Positions 8,627 through 18,991 are shown, counted from the stretch's first letter. The stretch is 64,000 bases of DNA from an uncultured Ruegeria sp. (GCF_947497005.1 NZ_CANMFF010000013.1:1-64000); one strand, 5' to 3'. Notes: generated by a model not told the origin, from the sequence alone. Numbers and translations are program-made.

Positions 8627-8798
8627 GACTGATCCTCCGATCCGCCATTCCCTCCCGGAGCGACAACCCGACGTTGACCCGATCACATAATAGCAAGATT
8701 CTGCGCCGTCCCTGAGGTCTGGAAAGAGCCCGATGTGCCATATGCTGCGATCTGCATCAATGTCCGCTTTCGTTCATATTCCGATCCATTGAGCCAAA

Positions 8799-9149
8799 TC
8801 ACATAATCACAATTGCTCCCTTCATGTGTGGATGAAAAACACAGAAATATTTTGTTTCCATGTCTTTAGTAACCTCAATTTTGGCGCTGACACCGTTCAC
8901 TATCTCCCCAGTGTCCCACCCGAACTCATCGGCTGTCGCGGTGTGGGGCGCCAGATCCTCATTGGTCCATAGAATGGTATCACCAACAGAAACGTTCAGA
9001 AGCTTTGGCGTGAATGCGAATGCCTTGATCCTGACTTCGTGGACTACGGGTTCTGCCGCCCGGGCCCGTGTTCGAGTTAAAGCGAAAGCGGCTGCCGATG
9101 CAGCCGCTCCAACCATCACACGACGGCGTGAATGGGTTTTTCCCATCAC
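8799..9149 (-). CDS. Cupredoxin (amicyanin/plastocyanin-like) copper protein
   Basis: A 116-residue exported copper protein. The N-terminus carries a twin-arginine-type signal (SRRRVMVGAAASAAAFA) with cleavage near residue 32. The blue-copper ligands are visible as His69 (LAPHTATAD) and the C-terminal Cys103-x2-His106-x2-Met109 set (FCVFHPHMKG). That spacing is of the amicyanin/pseudoazurin class, small single-domain electron carriers in the periplasm. It overlaps the upstream DUF4142 gene by 4 nt, so the two are co-translated. No methylamine dehydrogenase or nitrite reductase gene is adjacent, so its redox partner is unknown. Confidence 0.85.
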   Translation of the reverse strand: MMGKTHSRRRVMVGAAASAAAFALTRTRARAAEPVVHEVRIKAFAFTPKLLNVSVGDTILWTNEDLAPHTATADEFGWDTGEIVNGVSAKIEVTKDMETKYFCVFHPHMKGAIVIM

Positions 9150-9670
9150 TGTAGCGCCTCGACCATCATTTCGGCGTGGCCTTCATGGGCTTTAAATATT
9201 TCAAGACCCTGCTCGAACAGAGCCTTCACCTCGGCATTGTCGATGTTGGGGATCATTGTGTTCTCCACCAGATCATTCACCGCCTGATGATAGGCCAATT
9301 CATTGGCTGCATAAGCGGCATCAAATTCTGCGCCACGCAGCTTGACGAAGCCATCGATGATCTCTTCGGCATTGGCATTCAGCGTCTGGCTGAACGCGTT
9401 GTCCTGTGCTGACGCGCCCAATTTGTCGAGCAAGCCCAGGGCCGCTTCGTTCACGGCAGTATGGTCGCGGATCATCGTGTTTGCGAATTCATGGATGTCT
9501 GGGTTCGACGACAAAGCCAGCGCCAGATAGGCATATCGAATGTCGATGTTGTCGGCCGTATAGGCAATGTGAGCGTATTCAAGATCGCTCATCTCGGCGA
9601 CGTCCTGCGCAGAGGCTTGAGCGCCAGTCATGGCAAGTGCCACAGCAAATGCGGAAATCAGTTTCTTCAT
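9146..9670 (-). CDS. DUF4142 domain-containing periplasmic protein
   Basis: A 174-residue protein with a clear Sec signal peptide (1-22, ending ASAQD). The mature part is mostly helical and contains the DUF4142 pattern (YAYLALALSSNPDIHEFANT, and HQAVNDLVENTMIP). DUF4142 proteins form ferritin-like four-helix bundles in the periplasm; whether this one binds metal is unclear. It is the first gene of a two-gene unit with the cupredoxin. Confidence 0.82.
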   Translation of the reverse strand: MKKLISAFAVALAMTGAQASAQDVAEMSDLEYAHIAYTADNIDIRYAYLALALSSNPDIHEFANTMIRDHTAVNEAALGLLDKLGASAQDNAFSQTLNANAEEIIDGFVKLRGAEFDAAYAANELAYHQAVNDLVENTMIPNIDNAEVKALFEQGLEIFKAHEGHAEMMVEALQ

Positions 9671-9809
9671 TTCGGAGACTCCACTGAGTGTTACGATGGC
9701 AATAGGAGTAATCCGAACCGGGAAGTGAGATATATGCGGGGACGTACGATTTGTCGTGCAGATCGTTCAAGCTACTGTACAAAAGCGCTAAATACTGCCA
9801 TGGAAATGT

Positions 9810-10763
9810 ATGCTTGACCTGCTTAGCGATATCCTCACGAAACTGTCTGTTCGAGGCGCGCTCTATTTTCGAACTTCGCTGACCACCCCTTGGGGGATTG
9901 AAGTTCCCAAGTTCGAAAACGTCGCCCGATTTCATTTTGCCCATAGAGGCAATTGCCTGGTCGAAGTTAAGGGATATGAAAAAGTGGTGGCGCTGGAACA
10001 GGGCGATTTGTTGATTATTCCGCATGGCACGTCACACAAGTTGTACTGCGCGGCTGAAACAAGAGATGCGGTTTTGCCTCTGGACACGGTCATCGAACGG
10101 TCGGGATACACAGGCACTGGGGTTCTGGTTTACGGCGGCGACGGGGATGAACGTGACACGCAACTTATATGCGGCCATTTTTCATTCGACCCTCATGCAA
10201 AACATATACTGTTAGAACGCCTGCCACCGATCATTCACCTCAGGAATTACGGGGAAACCGCTGGAAAATGGATGGAGGCGACACTGCGCATGATCGGAGA
10301 TGAGGCAGGGGGTCTTCGACTGGGCGGCGATCTCATTGCTTTGAAGATGTCAGAAGCCATTCTTGCGCAGGCCATACGCTCGTTTGTGGAAAGTGACGAA
10401 TCCGCGAAATGGGGTTTGAACGGTTTCTCTGATCACCATCTGGCCCGGGCTCTTGACGCGTTTCACAAGGATCCAAGCGCAACCTGGACAATAGAAACAA
10501 TGGCGCGCATTGCAGGCATGTCACGAACAAACTTTGCGGTTCAGTTTCAGAAAAAGATGGCGATGTCGCCAATGCAGTATGTTACAGCTTGGCGGCTGGA
10601 GATCGCCAAGCAGTGTCTTACTGACCCATCAAGTTCTGTTTCGGATGCCGCAGAACGTGCTGGGTACGCATCGGATTCTGCTTTTGCACGCGTTTTCAAG
10701 AGGGAAATTGGCCTCTCACCTGCTGGCTTCCGCCGGCAAATCACGTTATCATCGACGCGTTAA
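9810..10763 (+). CDS. AraC family transcriptional regulator with N-terminal cupin domain
   Basis: A 317-residue activator-type regulator. Residues about 1-190 resemble the cupin_6 sensing domain (LRGALYFRT-like start, then RHFHFAHRG-type cupin signature). Residues about 210-310 form the double helix-turn-helix of AraC proteins (IAGMSRTNFAVQFQKKM and AAERAGYASDSAFARVFKR). It is divergent from the DUF4142/cupredoxin pair, with about 140 nt between them, which may be its target. The inducer is unknown. The ATG at 9810 has only a weak ribosome site. Confidence 0.85.
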   Translation: MLDLLSDILTKLSVRGALYFRTSLTTPWGIEVPKFENVARFHFAHRGNCLVEVKGYEKVVALEQGDLLIIPHGTSHKLYCAAETRDAVLPLDTVIERSGYTGTGVLVYGGDGDERDTQLICGHFSFDPHAKHILLERLPPIIHLRNYGETAGKWMEATLRMIGDEAGGLRLGGDLIALKMSEAILAQAIRSFVESDESAKWGLNGFSDHHLARALDAFHKDPSATWTIETMARIAGMSRTNFAVQFQKKMAMSPMQYVTAWRLEIAKQCLTDPSSSVSDAAERAGYASDSAFARVFKREIGLSPAGFRRQITLSSTR

Positions 10764-10995
10764 TCCGGACGCTCACCTACCATTTTTGAACGACCGGTTT
10801 GTCCGCGAAGCCGGAATTGCAAAGTCTTGCTTTGAATGTCCGGTTGGGGCTGAGATCGTAGTTTCGCCGTGATTGGCTTTGATGCTTGTTATGGCAGACG
10901 TTTTCCCTCAAGTTTTGAATCTACTTTTCCTAATCAACCACGTCCTCATGCGTTTGTGGCTTGACTTAAAGATCCAGCGCACCACCCGTTGAAAG

Positions 10996-11799
10996 ATGCT
11001 ACGAAAGACACTCCTGACTATTTTCGCATCTGCATTTCTCTTAGGCATACCTGCCGTCTCACAGGCGACGGAAGTTGATTTAGAGCTTGTTCTTCTAGTC
11101 GACGTCTCTCGATCCATGACCAAGCGAGAACTCGAGATTCAGAGACAGGGCTATGCCGCAGCCTTGCAGTCTGACGAGGTTTTCGCGGCCGTTCAGTCGG
11201 GCCTATTGCAAAGGATCGCTGTGACATATGTAGAGTGGGCCGGCACGCAAAAAGTGGTTGTTGACTGGCGACTTGTGGAAATGCGAGCTGATCTTGAAGG
11301 GTTTGCGCGCGCCCTTACCACGCGTTTCGATCCCGCACTGCGCAGAACTTCAATCTCTGAAGCGCTGATCTTTGGTGCCGCGATGATTGAAGAGAACGAA
11401 TTCCAAGGCCTGCGCAAGGTGATCGACGTTTCAGGCGACGGGCCTAACAATCTGGGGCGCCCGGTACTCCGAGCCCGTGAAACCGTGCTATCAAAGTTGA
11501 TCACCATAAACGGGTTACCGCTGATGACCCGCGAGGGTTTGGGCAGCCAATGGCATCTCGACGACCTCGATGTCTATTACAAGAATTGCGTGACGGGCGG
11601 GCCTGGCTCTTTTGTGATTCCGGTGCTTGACTGGCAGGATTTCGCAGAGGCTGTGCGCCGAAAATTGGTGCTGGAAATCGCGTCGGCACCGGCGTTCGAA
11701 TACGTCAGATCTGCGCAATACAATTCGACCAATGCCTATGACTGCTTGATAGGTGAGAAAATTTGGGAACGGAATCGGCAAATCTGGAGCGAACCCTAG
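10996..11799 (+). CDS. DUF1194 domain-containing, von Willebrand A-like exported protein
   Basis: A 267-residue protein with a Sec signal (1-25, SQATE) followed by a vWA-like fold. A MIDAS-type motif (LLVDVSRSM) lies at about residues 33-41, and VIDVSGDGPNN near the middle. This is DUF1194, common in Rhodobacterales and usually annotated as hypothetical. It is periplasmic or surface-associated by its signal; metal-dependent adhesion is suggested by the fold but not shown. It stands alone, with about 230 nt of intergenic sequence before it and 380 nt after it. Confidence 0.82.
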   Translation: MLRKTLLTIFASAFLLGIPAVSQATEVDLELVLLVDVSRSMTKRELEIQRQGYAAALQSDEVFAAVQSGLLQRIAVTYVEWAGTQKVVVDWRLVEMRADLEGFARALTTRFDPALRRTSISEALIFGAAMIEENEFQGLRKVIDVSGDGPNNLGRPVLRARETVLSKLITINGLPLMTREGLGSQWHLDDLDVYYKNCVTGGPGSFVIPVLDWQDFAEAVRRKLVLEIASAPAFEYVRSAQYNSTNAYDCLIGEKIWERNRQIWSEP

Positions 11800-12179
11800 T
11801 GGCGGAGACTTTGAAACCGAATTACAACCGCGTTCTCTGAAATCTGCGGCTCGGAGCAAACGAGACAGCAAATGCAGTCTGGGTACAAAGTCTGCTTCGG
11901 GGCAGCCGAGCAGCCACTCATGCGCGATGCTGGGAGTATCGCCCGCGCTCTTACGCGATGCATACGCAAGTGTTCGGCTGCTACAGGCCTAACTCGCTCC
12001 TTTGGTCGTGACAGCCTGCCCGGGTTCAATCGACAAGACGTCCCAACTTTGAATCGCGCGACAGCTGGTTTGCGTAGCATCGACTTCGCGGGGGTTCGCT
12101 GCCGCATAGTGACTGTGCATTCTCGCTACTGGCGAGCAGATGTCCGACCTCCCATCTTTGGCCTGAAAGGAGACCACCG
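11800..12179. other. Intergenic region without a recognised gene
   Basis: Several open frames cross this stretch on both strands, but none resembles a known family or has a convincing ribosome site. No RNA gene is recognised. The last 10 nt supply the GAAAGGAG ribosome site of the hemerythrin gene. Confidence 0.5.
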
Positions 12180-12746
12180 ATGCTCGACACATATGCCATC
12201 CGCCAAGACGACATGCCTCAGGAAATGCGGTTTCTCTTGGACCAATACCCCCGCGACAGTTGGGAAGCCCATCCATGTTTCAAAGAAAAAACCAAGCATT
12301 GGCTCGGCGCGCATGAGATGTTCCGTCGTATTGCGGAACGTATTCGCCTGGATACAGAAGGGGTTTTGAGCAAGGAGGTGGGGTTGGACGACTACGTGGG
12401 GCGGCTGTCTTACTATGGCGGCAACCTGGTTGGGAACCTGCAAGGTCATCACGGCTGGGAAGATCACAGTTATTTCCCTGAACTGTCAGCTGCGGATCCA
12501 CGCTTTGATCTGGGACTTGAGTTACTGGAACAGGACCACTTCAATCTGGATAAGGTACTGAGTGACTTCACCCGGACAGCGAACCGTGTGATTAAGCTAT
12601 CCGCGCTTGATGAGGCGCAAGCTTACGATGAGGCCGGAGATCTCCATGCGACAAGTAATACGATTGAAGCGTTCCTGAAGCGGCATCTCAGCGATGAAGA
12701 AGAATTGGCGGTGCCAATCATCTTGCATCACCGGCTCAGAGGATGA
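12180..12746 (+). CDS. Hemerythrin domain-containing protein
   Basis: A 188-residue helical protein with the spaced His and acidic residues of hemerythrin-type di-iron sites: His near 49 (LGAHEMF), HHGWEDHSYFPEL at about 90-102, EQDHFNLD at about 119-126, and HLSDEEELAVPI near the end. No signal peptide is visible, so it is cytoplasmic. The family binds O2 or senses or repairs oxidative and nitrosative damage. GAAAGGAG lies just before the ATG. The following GST gene begins 10 nt after this stop, suggesting co-transcription and a shared stress role. Confidence 0.85.
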   Translation: MLDTYAIRQDDMPQEMRFLLDQYPRDSWEAHPCFKEKTKHWLGAHEMFRRIAERIRLDTEGVLSKEVGLDDYVGRLSYYGGNLVGNLQGHHGWEDHSYFPELSAADPRFDLGLELLEQDHFNLDKVLSDFTRTANRVIKLSALDEAQAYDEAGDLHATSNTIEAFLKRHLSDEEELAVPIILHHRLRG

Positions 12747-12756
12747 TGCTGAAGTC

Positions 12757-13776
12757 ATGACAGACACATCTACAGAAGAAGACCAAACTGCTGTCAACGA
12801 GCGCCGCGCACGGGGTGAATTCGTGCGCGGTGTCAGCGGTTTTCGCCACGCCATTGGCGATCCATTGTTTCCGACAGAACCTGATCGCTATCACCTGTTC
12901 GTGGCACTGAATTGCCCGTGGTGTCACAGGGTCACGCTGGCGCGCAATGTGCTGGGTCTGCAAACCAGCATTACAATGGATGTTGCATTTCCAAACCGCA
13001 CCAGCGACGACGATCCAGAGGCGCCAAACCTGTGGGAGTTTGCACCCCACCGGATTGCATCTCTCACTGGTGAGACTTTGCCGGAATGCACCAGTGAAAC
13101 CGGCACCGGCAAAGGGCTGCGCCTTGCCAAAGAGATCTATCGTGCCAAAGGCTCTGAAGAGCAATCCCTTCCAATCCTTTATGACAAAATACAAGGACTT
13201 ATTGTTAATAACGAAAGCGCTGAAATTGTTCGAATGCTGGACGCCGCAGCGGATTCTCTTGGCAGCACAATCCCGGCAGCGGAACGCGTCAGGCTTTATC
13301 CAGACGAAGAGTTGCATCAACAATTCCACGACTTGAACGAACGGATCTACACGACGATTAACAATGGTGCCTACAAGGCCGGGTTTTCGTCTGATCAAAC
13401 GATCTACAAAACGGCCTTTGACGCCTATTTTGAGACACTCGAATATTTGGAGGAGCATCTCTCAGATGGCAGGCGCTATATGACAGGCAACCACTTTTCA
13501 GAAGTAGATCTTCGCCTGTTCCCGACGCTCTATCGCCACGATCCCGTCTACTATGTGCGGATGAAGCTCAACGGTGCGAGGATCCTGGATTACCCATACT
13601 TGTGGCGTTGGCTTTGCCGTGTATATGCGCTGCCCGGAATTGCGGAGGCAGGGTCTCTTGTACACTGCCGCCAGGGGTATTTTGGGCGCAGTTGGAATAG
13701 CGTTGTGCCCAACGGGCCATTCAAGCCAATGTCGTACCCTGAGGCCTATCACCACCCTGAACTCGCGGCGCTATAG
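12757..13776 (+). CDS. Glutathione S-transferase, glutathionyl-hydroquinone reductase type
   Basis: A 339-residue xi-class GST. The thioredoxin-like N-terminal domain holds the active-site motif NCPWCHR (52-58), and the all-helical C-terminal domain contains LRLFPTLYRHDPVYYVRMK. Family members reduce glutathionyl-hydroquinones using the first Cys. Here the motif is CPWC rather than the usual CPWA, giving a CxxC pair. The ATG at 12757 is chosen because an upstream in-frame extension would lie inside the hemerythrin gene. It ends 6 nt before the convergent rhaK gene. Confidence 0.85.
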   Translation: MTDTSTEEDQTAVNERRARGEFVRGVSGFRHAIGDPLFPTEPDRYHLFVALNCPWCHRVTLARNVLGLQTSITMDVAFPNRTSDDDPEAPNLWEFAPHRIASLTGETLPECTSETGTGKGLRLAKEIYRAKGSEEQSLPILYDKIQGLIVNNESAEIVRMLDAAADSLGSTIPAAERVRLYPDEELHQQFHDLNERIYTTINNGAYKAGFSSDQTIYKTAFDAYFETLEYLEEHLSDGRRYMTGNHFSEVDLRLFPTLYRHDPVYYVRMKLNGARILDYPYLWRWLCRVYALPGIAEAGSLVHCRQGYFGRSWNSVVPNGPFKPMSYPEAYHHPELAAL

Positions 13777-13782
13777 GGTATC

Positions 13783-15177
13783 CTATGGGCGTGCTTCCAG
13801 GCCTGCTTTTGCGGCTCTGTGCCAACTGTTCGCGTAACGTTGGTAGCTCACGTAGGTCTTGTGAAAATAGGTTTCGACGTCGAAGGCCGCGCGCTCGGGG
13901 AGTGCGCCTGTTGCCAAGAGGGCGGCTCCCTGGCTCGTCCCTGTTGCGGTGACGGTCGCGTCGACCCTGCAGTTTGTCGCCGCGGCGAGCATACTGGCGA
14001 AGCCTTTGTTCCTGGCAAATGGACCTTCGACGATAATGGGGCCCTTGTGTCCGGTCAGCGACAGGCATTCCGCGGTCATCAATCCGAGGTAAAAACTCAC
14101 CGCCGCCGCGCGTTCCTGGGTTCCGGGCAAAGGCTCTGACCCCATCCAGCTGTGTTTTTGCCCCTGAAGCGGTCCGCTGTCCGGGACCATTGCGGGCAAG
14201 AGCATGGGGCCGTCTTTCGCGACCAGGTCAAGGAATTGCTCTGCACATTGAGTGGTTTGACCGTTCATCGCCAACTCGAACTCGCGTCCCCCCATGAAAC
14301 GGGCGGAGGGTACCGGGGCACCCAGTGCGTTGACGTTAAGAAGCGTGTCACGCGAAGGTTCCAGAGTTACTTCTTCGCCGCCGATGGTCATTGCAATGAC
14401 CCATGTCCCGGTCGAAACGACGGAAAACGGCCCGGTTCGGGTCAGTACATGTGGCAAAAGCGATGCGTTTGAATCGTGGATGCCGCAGTGCACCGGCGTG
14501 TCAAAGCGCAGGCCGGTTTGCGATGCGACCTGCGGCAACACGGGTCCGAGGACCTCCGCAGATTTGCGCGCGGGCGCCATTTTTTCAGATATGCCCAACC
14601 GTTCGACCAACGAAGAATAGTGCGCCATGGACGGATTCCACAGATCCGTGTGACAACCAAGGGACGACACGTCGCTGGCCGGCACGCCTGTCAGGCGACG
14701 CCCCCAGTACTGCGGATAGGTGACAATGGTGGCGGTGCGTTCGCGAAGCGCGGGGTCCTGCTCAAATTGCCAATGCAACTGCGCGCCCAGGTTCAGACCC
14801 ATCGGCAACCTTGGCGATCCGGTTTCCTCAAAGGGCGGGCGGATGGCGTCGTAGGCCGCGGCCAGATCATCAGGGCCCGTGTGCTCATAGTCGAGGATCG
14901 GGGCAGCAAGCGCGCCGTCTGGCGCGATCAGGGCGCAAGACGCCCCGTGGGTCGTGATGGAAATGGCATCTACGCCGTGCGCCTTCTGAAACTGCTCCAA
15001 CCCGTCCAGAAGGAAGCGCCAGATCGCCTCAACATCAAAGTGCGGATAGGGTGGAGCGGCGAGAACCATGTTAGGCCGAGTCAGCACCTCCACTTCGGAC
15101 ATGTCAGTCGCATTGACCAGCGCAAGCTTGGCATTGGTCTTGCCGATGTCGATGACGGCGACGTGCCGGGGGGTCAT
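13783..15177 (-). CDS. rhaK: FGGY-family carbohydrate kinase, probable L-rhamnulose kinase
   Basis: A 464-residue sugar kinase. It starts with the FGGY phosphate loop ([14 protein letters not shown]) and carries later family signatures ([27 protein letters not shown]). In rhizobia the corresponding RhaK phosphorylates rhamnulose and is also needed for ABC-mediated uptake. The start at 15177 gives a 4-nt ATGA overlap with rhaM and places the phosphate loop at the usual distance; a longer frame exists from 15264 but overlaps rhaM. It is the last gene of the seven-gene leftward rha operon. Confidence 0.88.
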   Translation of the reverse strand: MTPRHVAVIDIGKTNAKLALVNATDMSEVEVLTRPNMVLAAPPYPHFDVEAIWRFLLDGLEQFQKAHGVDAISITTHGASCALIAPDGALAAPILDYEHTGPDDLAAAYDAIRPPFEETGSPRLPMGLNLGAQLHWQFEQDPALRERTATIVTYPQYWGRRLTGVPASDVSSLGCHTDLWNPSMAHYSSLVERLGISEKMAPARKSAEVLGPVLPQVASQTGLRFDTPVHCGIHDSNASLLPHVLTRTGPFSVVSTGTWVIAMTIGGEEVTLEPSRDTLLNVNALGAPVPSARFMGGREFELAMNGQTTQCAEQFLDLVAKDGPMLLPAMVPDSGPLQGQKHSWMGSEPLPGTQERAAAVSFYLGLMTAECLSLTGHKGPIIVEGPFARNKGFASMLAAATNCRVDATVTATGTSQGAALLATGALPERAAFDVETYFHKTYVSYQRYANSWHRAAKAGLEARP

Positions 15178-15488
15178 GGCATGTGGAAGACGGGCGTCAG
15201 CGGCACCGCCACGGGTTCGTTGTCGGGCTTGGTTTCCATGATGTCCGCCATATGCGCCCACCATCGCTGCATGATCTCGTGGCGGGGCAAGGCATCCATT
15301 TTGTGGTCGTCGGTGCGCCAGAGGACGCCAAAAAGAATGTTCGTTTCTTCGTCCAGATGGATCGAATAGTCAGACACGCCTGCGTCTTTCAGCAGCGTGG
15401 CAAGCTCTGGCCAGATCTCATCGTGGCGCTTTTCGTATTCATCCCTGCAGCCCGGGTTGAGTTTCATCTTGAAGGCGTATTTTTCCAT
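15174..15488 (-). CDS. rhaM: L-rhamnose mutarotase
   Basis: A 104-residue protein of the RhaM/RhaU family (same name, YiiL type). It interconverts alpha and beta anomers of L-rhamnose so that the isomerase has its preferred substrate. Family hallmarks are visible: the [10 protein letters not shown] start, [12 protein letters not shown] with the active-site His, and [13 protein letters not shown]. Length and sequence are typical. It lies 1 nt after rhaQ and overlaps rhaK by 4 nt. Confidence 0.92.
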   Translation of the reverse strand: MEKYAFKMKLNPGCRDEYEKRHDEIWPELATLLKDAGVSDYSIHLDEETNILFGVLWRTDDHKMDALPRHEIMQRWWAHMADIMETKPDNEPVAVPLTPVFHMP

Positions 15489-15489
15489 G

Positions 15490-16473
15490 TCAGCCCCTCC
15501 ACATCGACCAGAGCCGGGGCAGCGCGATGACCGAGATCAGCAACGCCCCGATAACAATCGACATCACGATACCGGGCACGTTCAGCAAGCCAAGTCCGAA
15601 AGTCACAAGCCCCATGACAAAGGCCGCGATCACAACGCCGGGGATGGAGCCGAAGCCGCCGAGGATGTTGACCCCGCCAAGGACGACCATGGTCACGATC
15701 TCAAGTTCCCACCCGAAGGCGATGGAGGGTCGGGTCGAGCCGAGGCGGGATGTCAGGCAGACGGCGGCGACCCCGGACATCAGGCCTGTCAGCAGGAACA
15801 GGGTGAACTTCACCCGGCCCACCCGAATGCCCGAAAACAGCGCTCCAGTGGCATTGTTTCCAATGGCATAGACCGCGCGGCCGAAATTGGTCATGTGCAG
15901 GATGACCGCGTAGATCACCGCAATGATGGCGAAGAGGACGAATTCGAAGGAAATCACCCACCAGACATAGCCCTGTCCGAAGAAGGCGAAATCGGCTGGA
16001 TAGCCCTTGTAGACTTGATCGCCCAACACGATGAAACTGATCCCGCGGAAAAGGCTCATCGTGCCGATGGTGACGACGATGGATGGCAGGCCAAGGCCGG
16101 TGACGAGGAAACCGTTGACCGCCCCACAGGCCAGACCGACGGCCAGACCGATCAGGACCAGCCCCTCTGTCCCGACACCCGCCTGCACGGCGGCGCCCAT
16201 GGCGGTCGAGGCCAGTGCGATGATCGCGGCGACGCTGAGGTCGATTTCGCCAGAGATGATAAGCAGGGCCATGGCAAAGGCGATCATCGCCTTTTCGGTG
16301 AAGTTGAAGGTCGCGTCGGAGAGGTTCCAGGCGTTCAGGAAATAGGGTGAGGCGAAGCTGTTGGCGATGAAGATGCCGATTGCGACCAGCATCAGAAGGC
16401 TTTCCCAGCTTTTCAGGTTCCGCTCCAGCGGCGAGCGCAGGCGATCGGGGATCGAGCGTGTCGTCGTGGTCAT
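15490..16473 (-). CDS. rhaQ: Rhamnose ABC transporter permease
   Basis: A 327-residue inner-membrane permease of the ribose/xylose type (BPD_transp_2). About nine hydrophobic segments are visible, together with the conserved glycine-rich block [15 protein letters not shown] near residue 260. It overlaps rhaP by 4 nt and pairs with it to form the membrane part of the importer. Assignment to rhamnose rests on the surrounding rha genes. Confidence 0.9.
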   Translation of the reverse strand: MTTTTRSIPDRLRSPLERNLKSWESLLMLVAIGIFIANSFASPYFLNAWNLSDATFNFTEKAMIAFAMALLIISGEIDLSVAAIIALASTAMGAAVQAGVGTEGLVLIGLAVGLACGAVNGFLVTGLGLPSIVVTIGTMSLFRGISFIVLGDQVYKGYPADFAFFGQGYVWWVISFEFVLFAIIAVIYAVILHMTNFGRAVYAIGNNATGALFSGIRVGRVKFTLFLLTGLMSGVAAVCLTSRLGSTRPSIAFGWELEIVTMVVLGGVNILGGFGSIPGVVIAAFVMGLVTFGLGLLNVPGIVMSIVIGALLISVIALPRLWSMWRG

Positions 16474-17450
16474 GTCGCGTGCTCCGCGCGTTTGAGGATG
16501 ATGCGACCTTTCGTCCGGTTGGCCTGGGCGTTCAGAACAACCGCGATGATGATCGCGCCGCCCGAGATGGCCATCTGCCAGAAGGGAGAGATGTTCACGA
16601 CCGGCAGGGCATTGGCAATAATGCCGAGGAACAGCGCGCCCAGCAGCGCGCCGGGGACCGAACCGATGCCACCCATGATCGACACGCCCCCAATGACGCA
16701 GGCCGCCACGACAGTCAATTCAAACCCACCGGCAACATCGACGTAAGCAACCGCGAAGCGAGAGACCCAGAGGTAGCCGGTCAGACCGGCCAGCGCGCCA
16801 GAGATCGTGAAGGCCCAGAACTGGGTCCGGCCCACGTTGATCCCGGCATAGGTCGCGGCATGGGGGTTGCCCCCGGCAGCGTAGAAGGCGCGGCCCAGGG
16901 TGGTGCGGGTCATGACGATGGTGAAAAGGATCACCGCCGCGATGGCAAACCAGCTTAGCACCGGAAGGCCAAGAAGCTCGGTGCGCGGGAATGCCTTGAA
17001 AGTGTCGCTCATCTCGTGGCTGTTGACCCATTTGCCCTCGGTCAGAAGGAAGATGGTACCCCGGAAGATGGTCATGGTGCCAAGCGTCACCACGATAGGC
17101 GGGATGTCCAGTTTCCACACAAGGATACCGTTGAACATTCCAAGGCACGCCCCGAACCCGGTGGCCACGACCAGCGTTACGACAATCGGCAGACCTGGTG
17201 CCGAGATATTGATCAGGGACACGACCATGCCGGTCAGCGCGAGGTTGGCGGTGACCGAGAGGTCGATGCACTTCGTCAAGATCACGATCATCTGGCCGAT
17301 GGCCAGCAGTATCAGCGGCGAGGTGTCGTTGAAGACGGCAGCCAGGTTCGACAGCGTGATGAACGCCGGGAAGCGGCTTGAGATGATGCCAAGCACCAAT
17401 GCGATGGCGACCAGCAGCAAAAGTTCGCGGGAGGCGAGGATACGTTTCAT
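16470..17450 (-). CDS. rhaP: Rhamnose ABC transporter permease
   Basis: A 326-residue permease homologous to the next gene, with the equivalent glycine-rich block GVSIMGGIGSVPGALL and multiple membrane helices. It overlaps both its neighbours by 4 nt (rhaT before, rhaQ after). With rhaQ it forms the heterodimeric channel of the importer. Confidence 0.9.
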   Translation of the reverse strand: MKRILASRELLLLVAIALVLGIISSRFPAFITLSNLAAVFNDTSPLILLAIGQMIVILTKCIDLSVTANLALTGMVVSLINISAPGLPIVVTLVVATGFGACLGMFNGILVWKLDIPPIVVTLGTMTIFRGTIFLLTEGKWVNSHEMSDTFKAFPRTELLGLPVLSWFAIAAVILFTIVMTRTTLGRAFYAAGGNPHAATYAGINVGRTQFWAFTISGALAGLTGYLWVSRFAVAYVDVAGGFELTVVAACVIGGVSIMGGIGSVPGALLGALFLGIIANALPVVNISPFWQMAISGGAIIIAVVLNAQANRTKGRIILKRAEHAT

Positions 17451-18991
17451 TGCGCGGCCTCCCTGATCCCTGCGGCGTGGCTGACAAGCGTTTCGGGCGT
17501 GATCTGGTCGCGGGCCAGTTCCGCCACGATGCGCCCCTCGCGCATGACGATCACACGATCCGACATGCCCACGATCTCGGGGATTTCGGAACTGACCATG
17601 ATGACGGCGAGCCCTTGCGCGGCAAGCTCCGCCATGAATTCATGTACGGCGGCCTTGGACCCGATGTCGATGCCCTTGGTGGGTTCGTCCAGGATGATGA
17701 CCTTGGGCTTGGTGGCGAGCCATTTGGCGATCACGACCTTCTGCTGGTTGCCGCCCGAAAGGTTGCGGACATCGGTGTCCAGCGAAGCGGCGCGCAGGTC
17801 GAGACGTTCGGTATACTCCCGTGCCAGCTTGAATTCCTCGGCCAGCTTGATGAACCCCTTGCGCGAGGTGCGAGCGAGTGACGGCAGCGACACGTTCTGA
17901 AAAATCGGCAGCGCGCCGATTGTGCCTTGTTTGCCCCGGTCCTCCGGGACATAGACGATGCCACTTGCGACCGCGTCGGCGGGCGATGCAATTGAAACTG
18001 GTGCCCCGTCGATCCTCACGGCTCCGCCCGAGAGGCGGGTGATCCCGAAAAGGGCCTGCATGAATTCGGACCGACCTGCGCCGACCAGCCCGTAGAACCC
18101 GAGGATTTCGCCGCGCCTGAGCGTGAAACCGATGTCCGCGAATTCGGTCGGGTGGTCGTACCCGGCGACTTCGAGGATATCGTGGCCGACGTTGTGGTCG
18201 CGTTCGGGGAAAATCTGCCTGACGTCGCGGCCCACCATAAGCTTGACCAGCTCCGGCTTGCTGACATCTACAATCGCCCCTTCGCCGACCATCTGGCCGT
18301 CGCGATAGACGGTGTAGAAATCGGCGATGCGGAAGATCTCGTCAAACTTGTGGCTGATGAAGAGGATCGCCTTGCCTTGCGCCTTAAGGCTTTCGACGAG
18401 TTCGTAAAGCTCTTCGATTTCCTTCTGGCTGAGGGCTGCGGTCGGTTCGTCCATTATCACAACGCGCGCGTCGATGGACAGCGCCCGGGAAATGGCAACC
18501 AGGTGCTTGTTTGCGGTTCCAAGGTCCTTGAGCGTCGCGCCCGGATCAATCTTGGCCCCGATTCCATCCAGAATCTCGCGCGCGCGGGTCGCCATGGCGG
18601 GTTTGTCGATCAGGCCAAATCGCCCCTTTGGCGCATGACCGAGAAAGATGTTTTCCGCCACAGTCAGTTCGTCGAAAAGGACGGTTTCCTGATGGATGGC
18701 GGTTACGCCAGCGGTTTCGGCGGATTGCGGTGTCGGGAAACTGAGAGCCTCGCCATCGATCCGGATGTCACCCTCGTCGGGTTGATAAATGCCCGTCAGA
18801 ACCTTCACCACGGTGGACTTGCCTGCACCGTTTTCGCCCACCAATGCCGTGACCTTGCCCGGGTAGAGGTTCAGCGAAACATCTGACAGGGCCCGCACGC
18901 CGGGAAATGTCTTGGTCACGCCGGACAGGCTCAGAAGCGGAATAGGGGCGGCGTTCGACACGTCTGATCTCAATTCCAACTGCATGGACAT
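17447..18991 (-). CDS. rhaT: Rhamnose ABC transporter ATP-binding protein (double NBD)
   Basis: A 514-residue cytoplasmic ATPase with two nucleotide-binding halves. The first has Walker A GENGAGKST (53-61) and Walker B VVIMDEPTAAL. The second has a degenerate Walker A (GLVGAGRSE), signature LSGGNQQKV and Walker B KVIILDEPTKG. This asymmetry is normal in RbsA/XylG-type transporters. It is preceded by a strong stem-loop that separates it from rhaS. Not to be confused with the E. coli symporter also called RhaT. Confidence 0.92.
   Translation of the reverse strand: MSMQLELRSDVSNAAPIPLLSLSGVTKTFPGVRALSDVSLNLYPGKVTALVGENGAGKSTVVKVLTGIYQPDEGDIRIDGEALSFPTPQSAETAGVTAIHQETVLFDELTVAENIFLGHAPKGRFGLIDKPAMATRAREILDGIGAKIDPGATLKDLGTANKHLVAISRALSIDARVVIMDEPTAALSQKEIEELYELVESLKAQGKAILFISHKFDEIFRIADFYTVYRDGQMVGEGAIVDVSKPELVKLMVGRDVRQIFPERDHNVGHDILEVAGYDHPTEFADIGFTLRRGEILGFYGLVGAGRSEFMQALFGITRLSGGAVRIDGAPVSIASPADAVASGIVYVPEDRGKQGTIGALPIFQNVSLPSLARTSRKGFIKLAEEFKLAREYTERLDLRAASLDTDVRNLSGGNQQKVVIAKWLATKPKVIILDEPTKGIDIGSKAAVHEFMAELAAQGLAVIMVSSEIPEIVGMSDRVIVMREGRIVAELARDQITPETLVSHAAGIREAAQ

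Noticed and set aside
11872..12369. A 165-codon plus-strand frame before and across the hemerythrin start
   Set aside because: It overlaps the well-supported hemerythrin gene in another frame, has no ribosome site and no recognisable family features.
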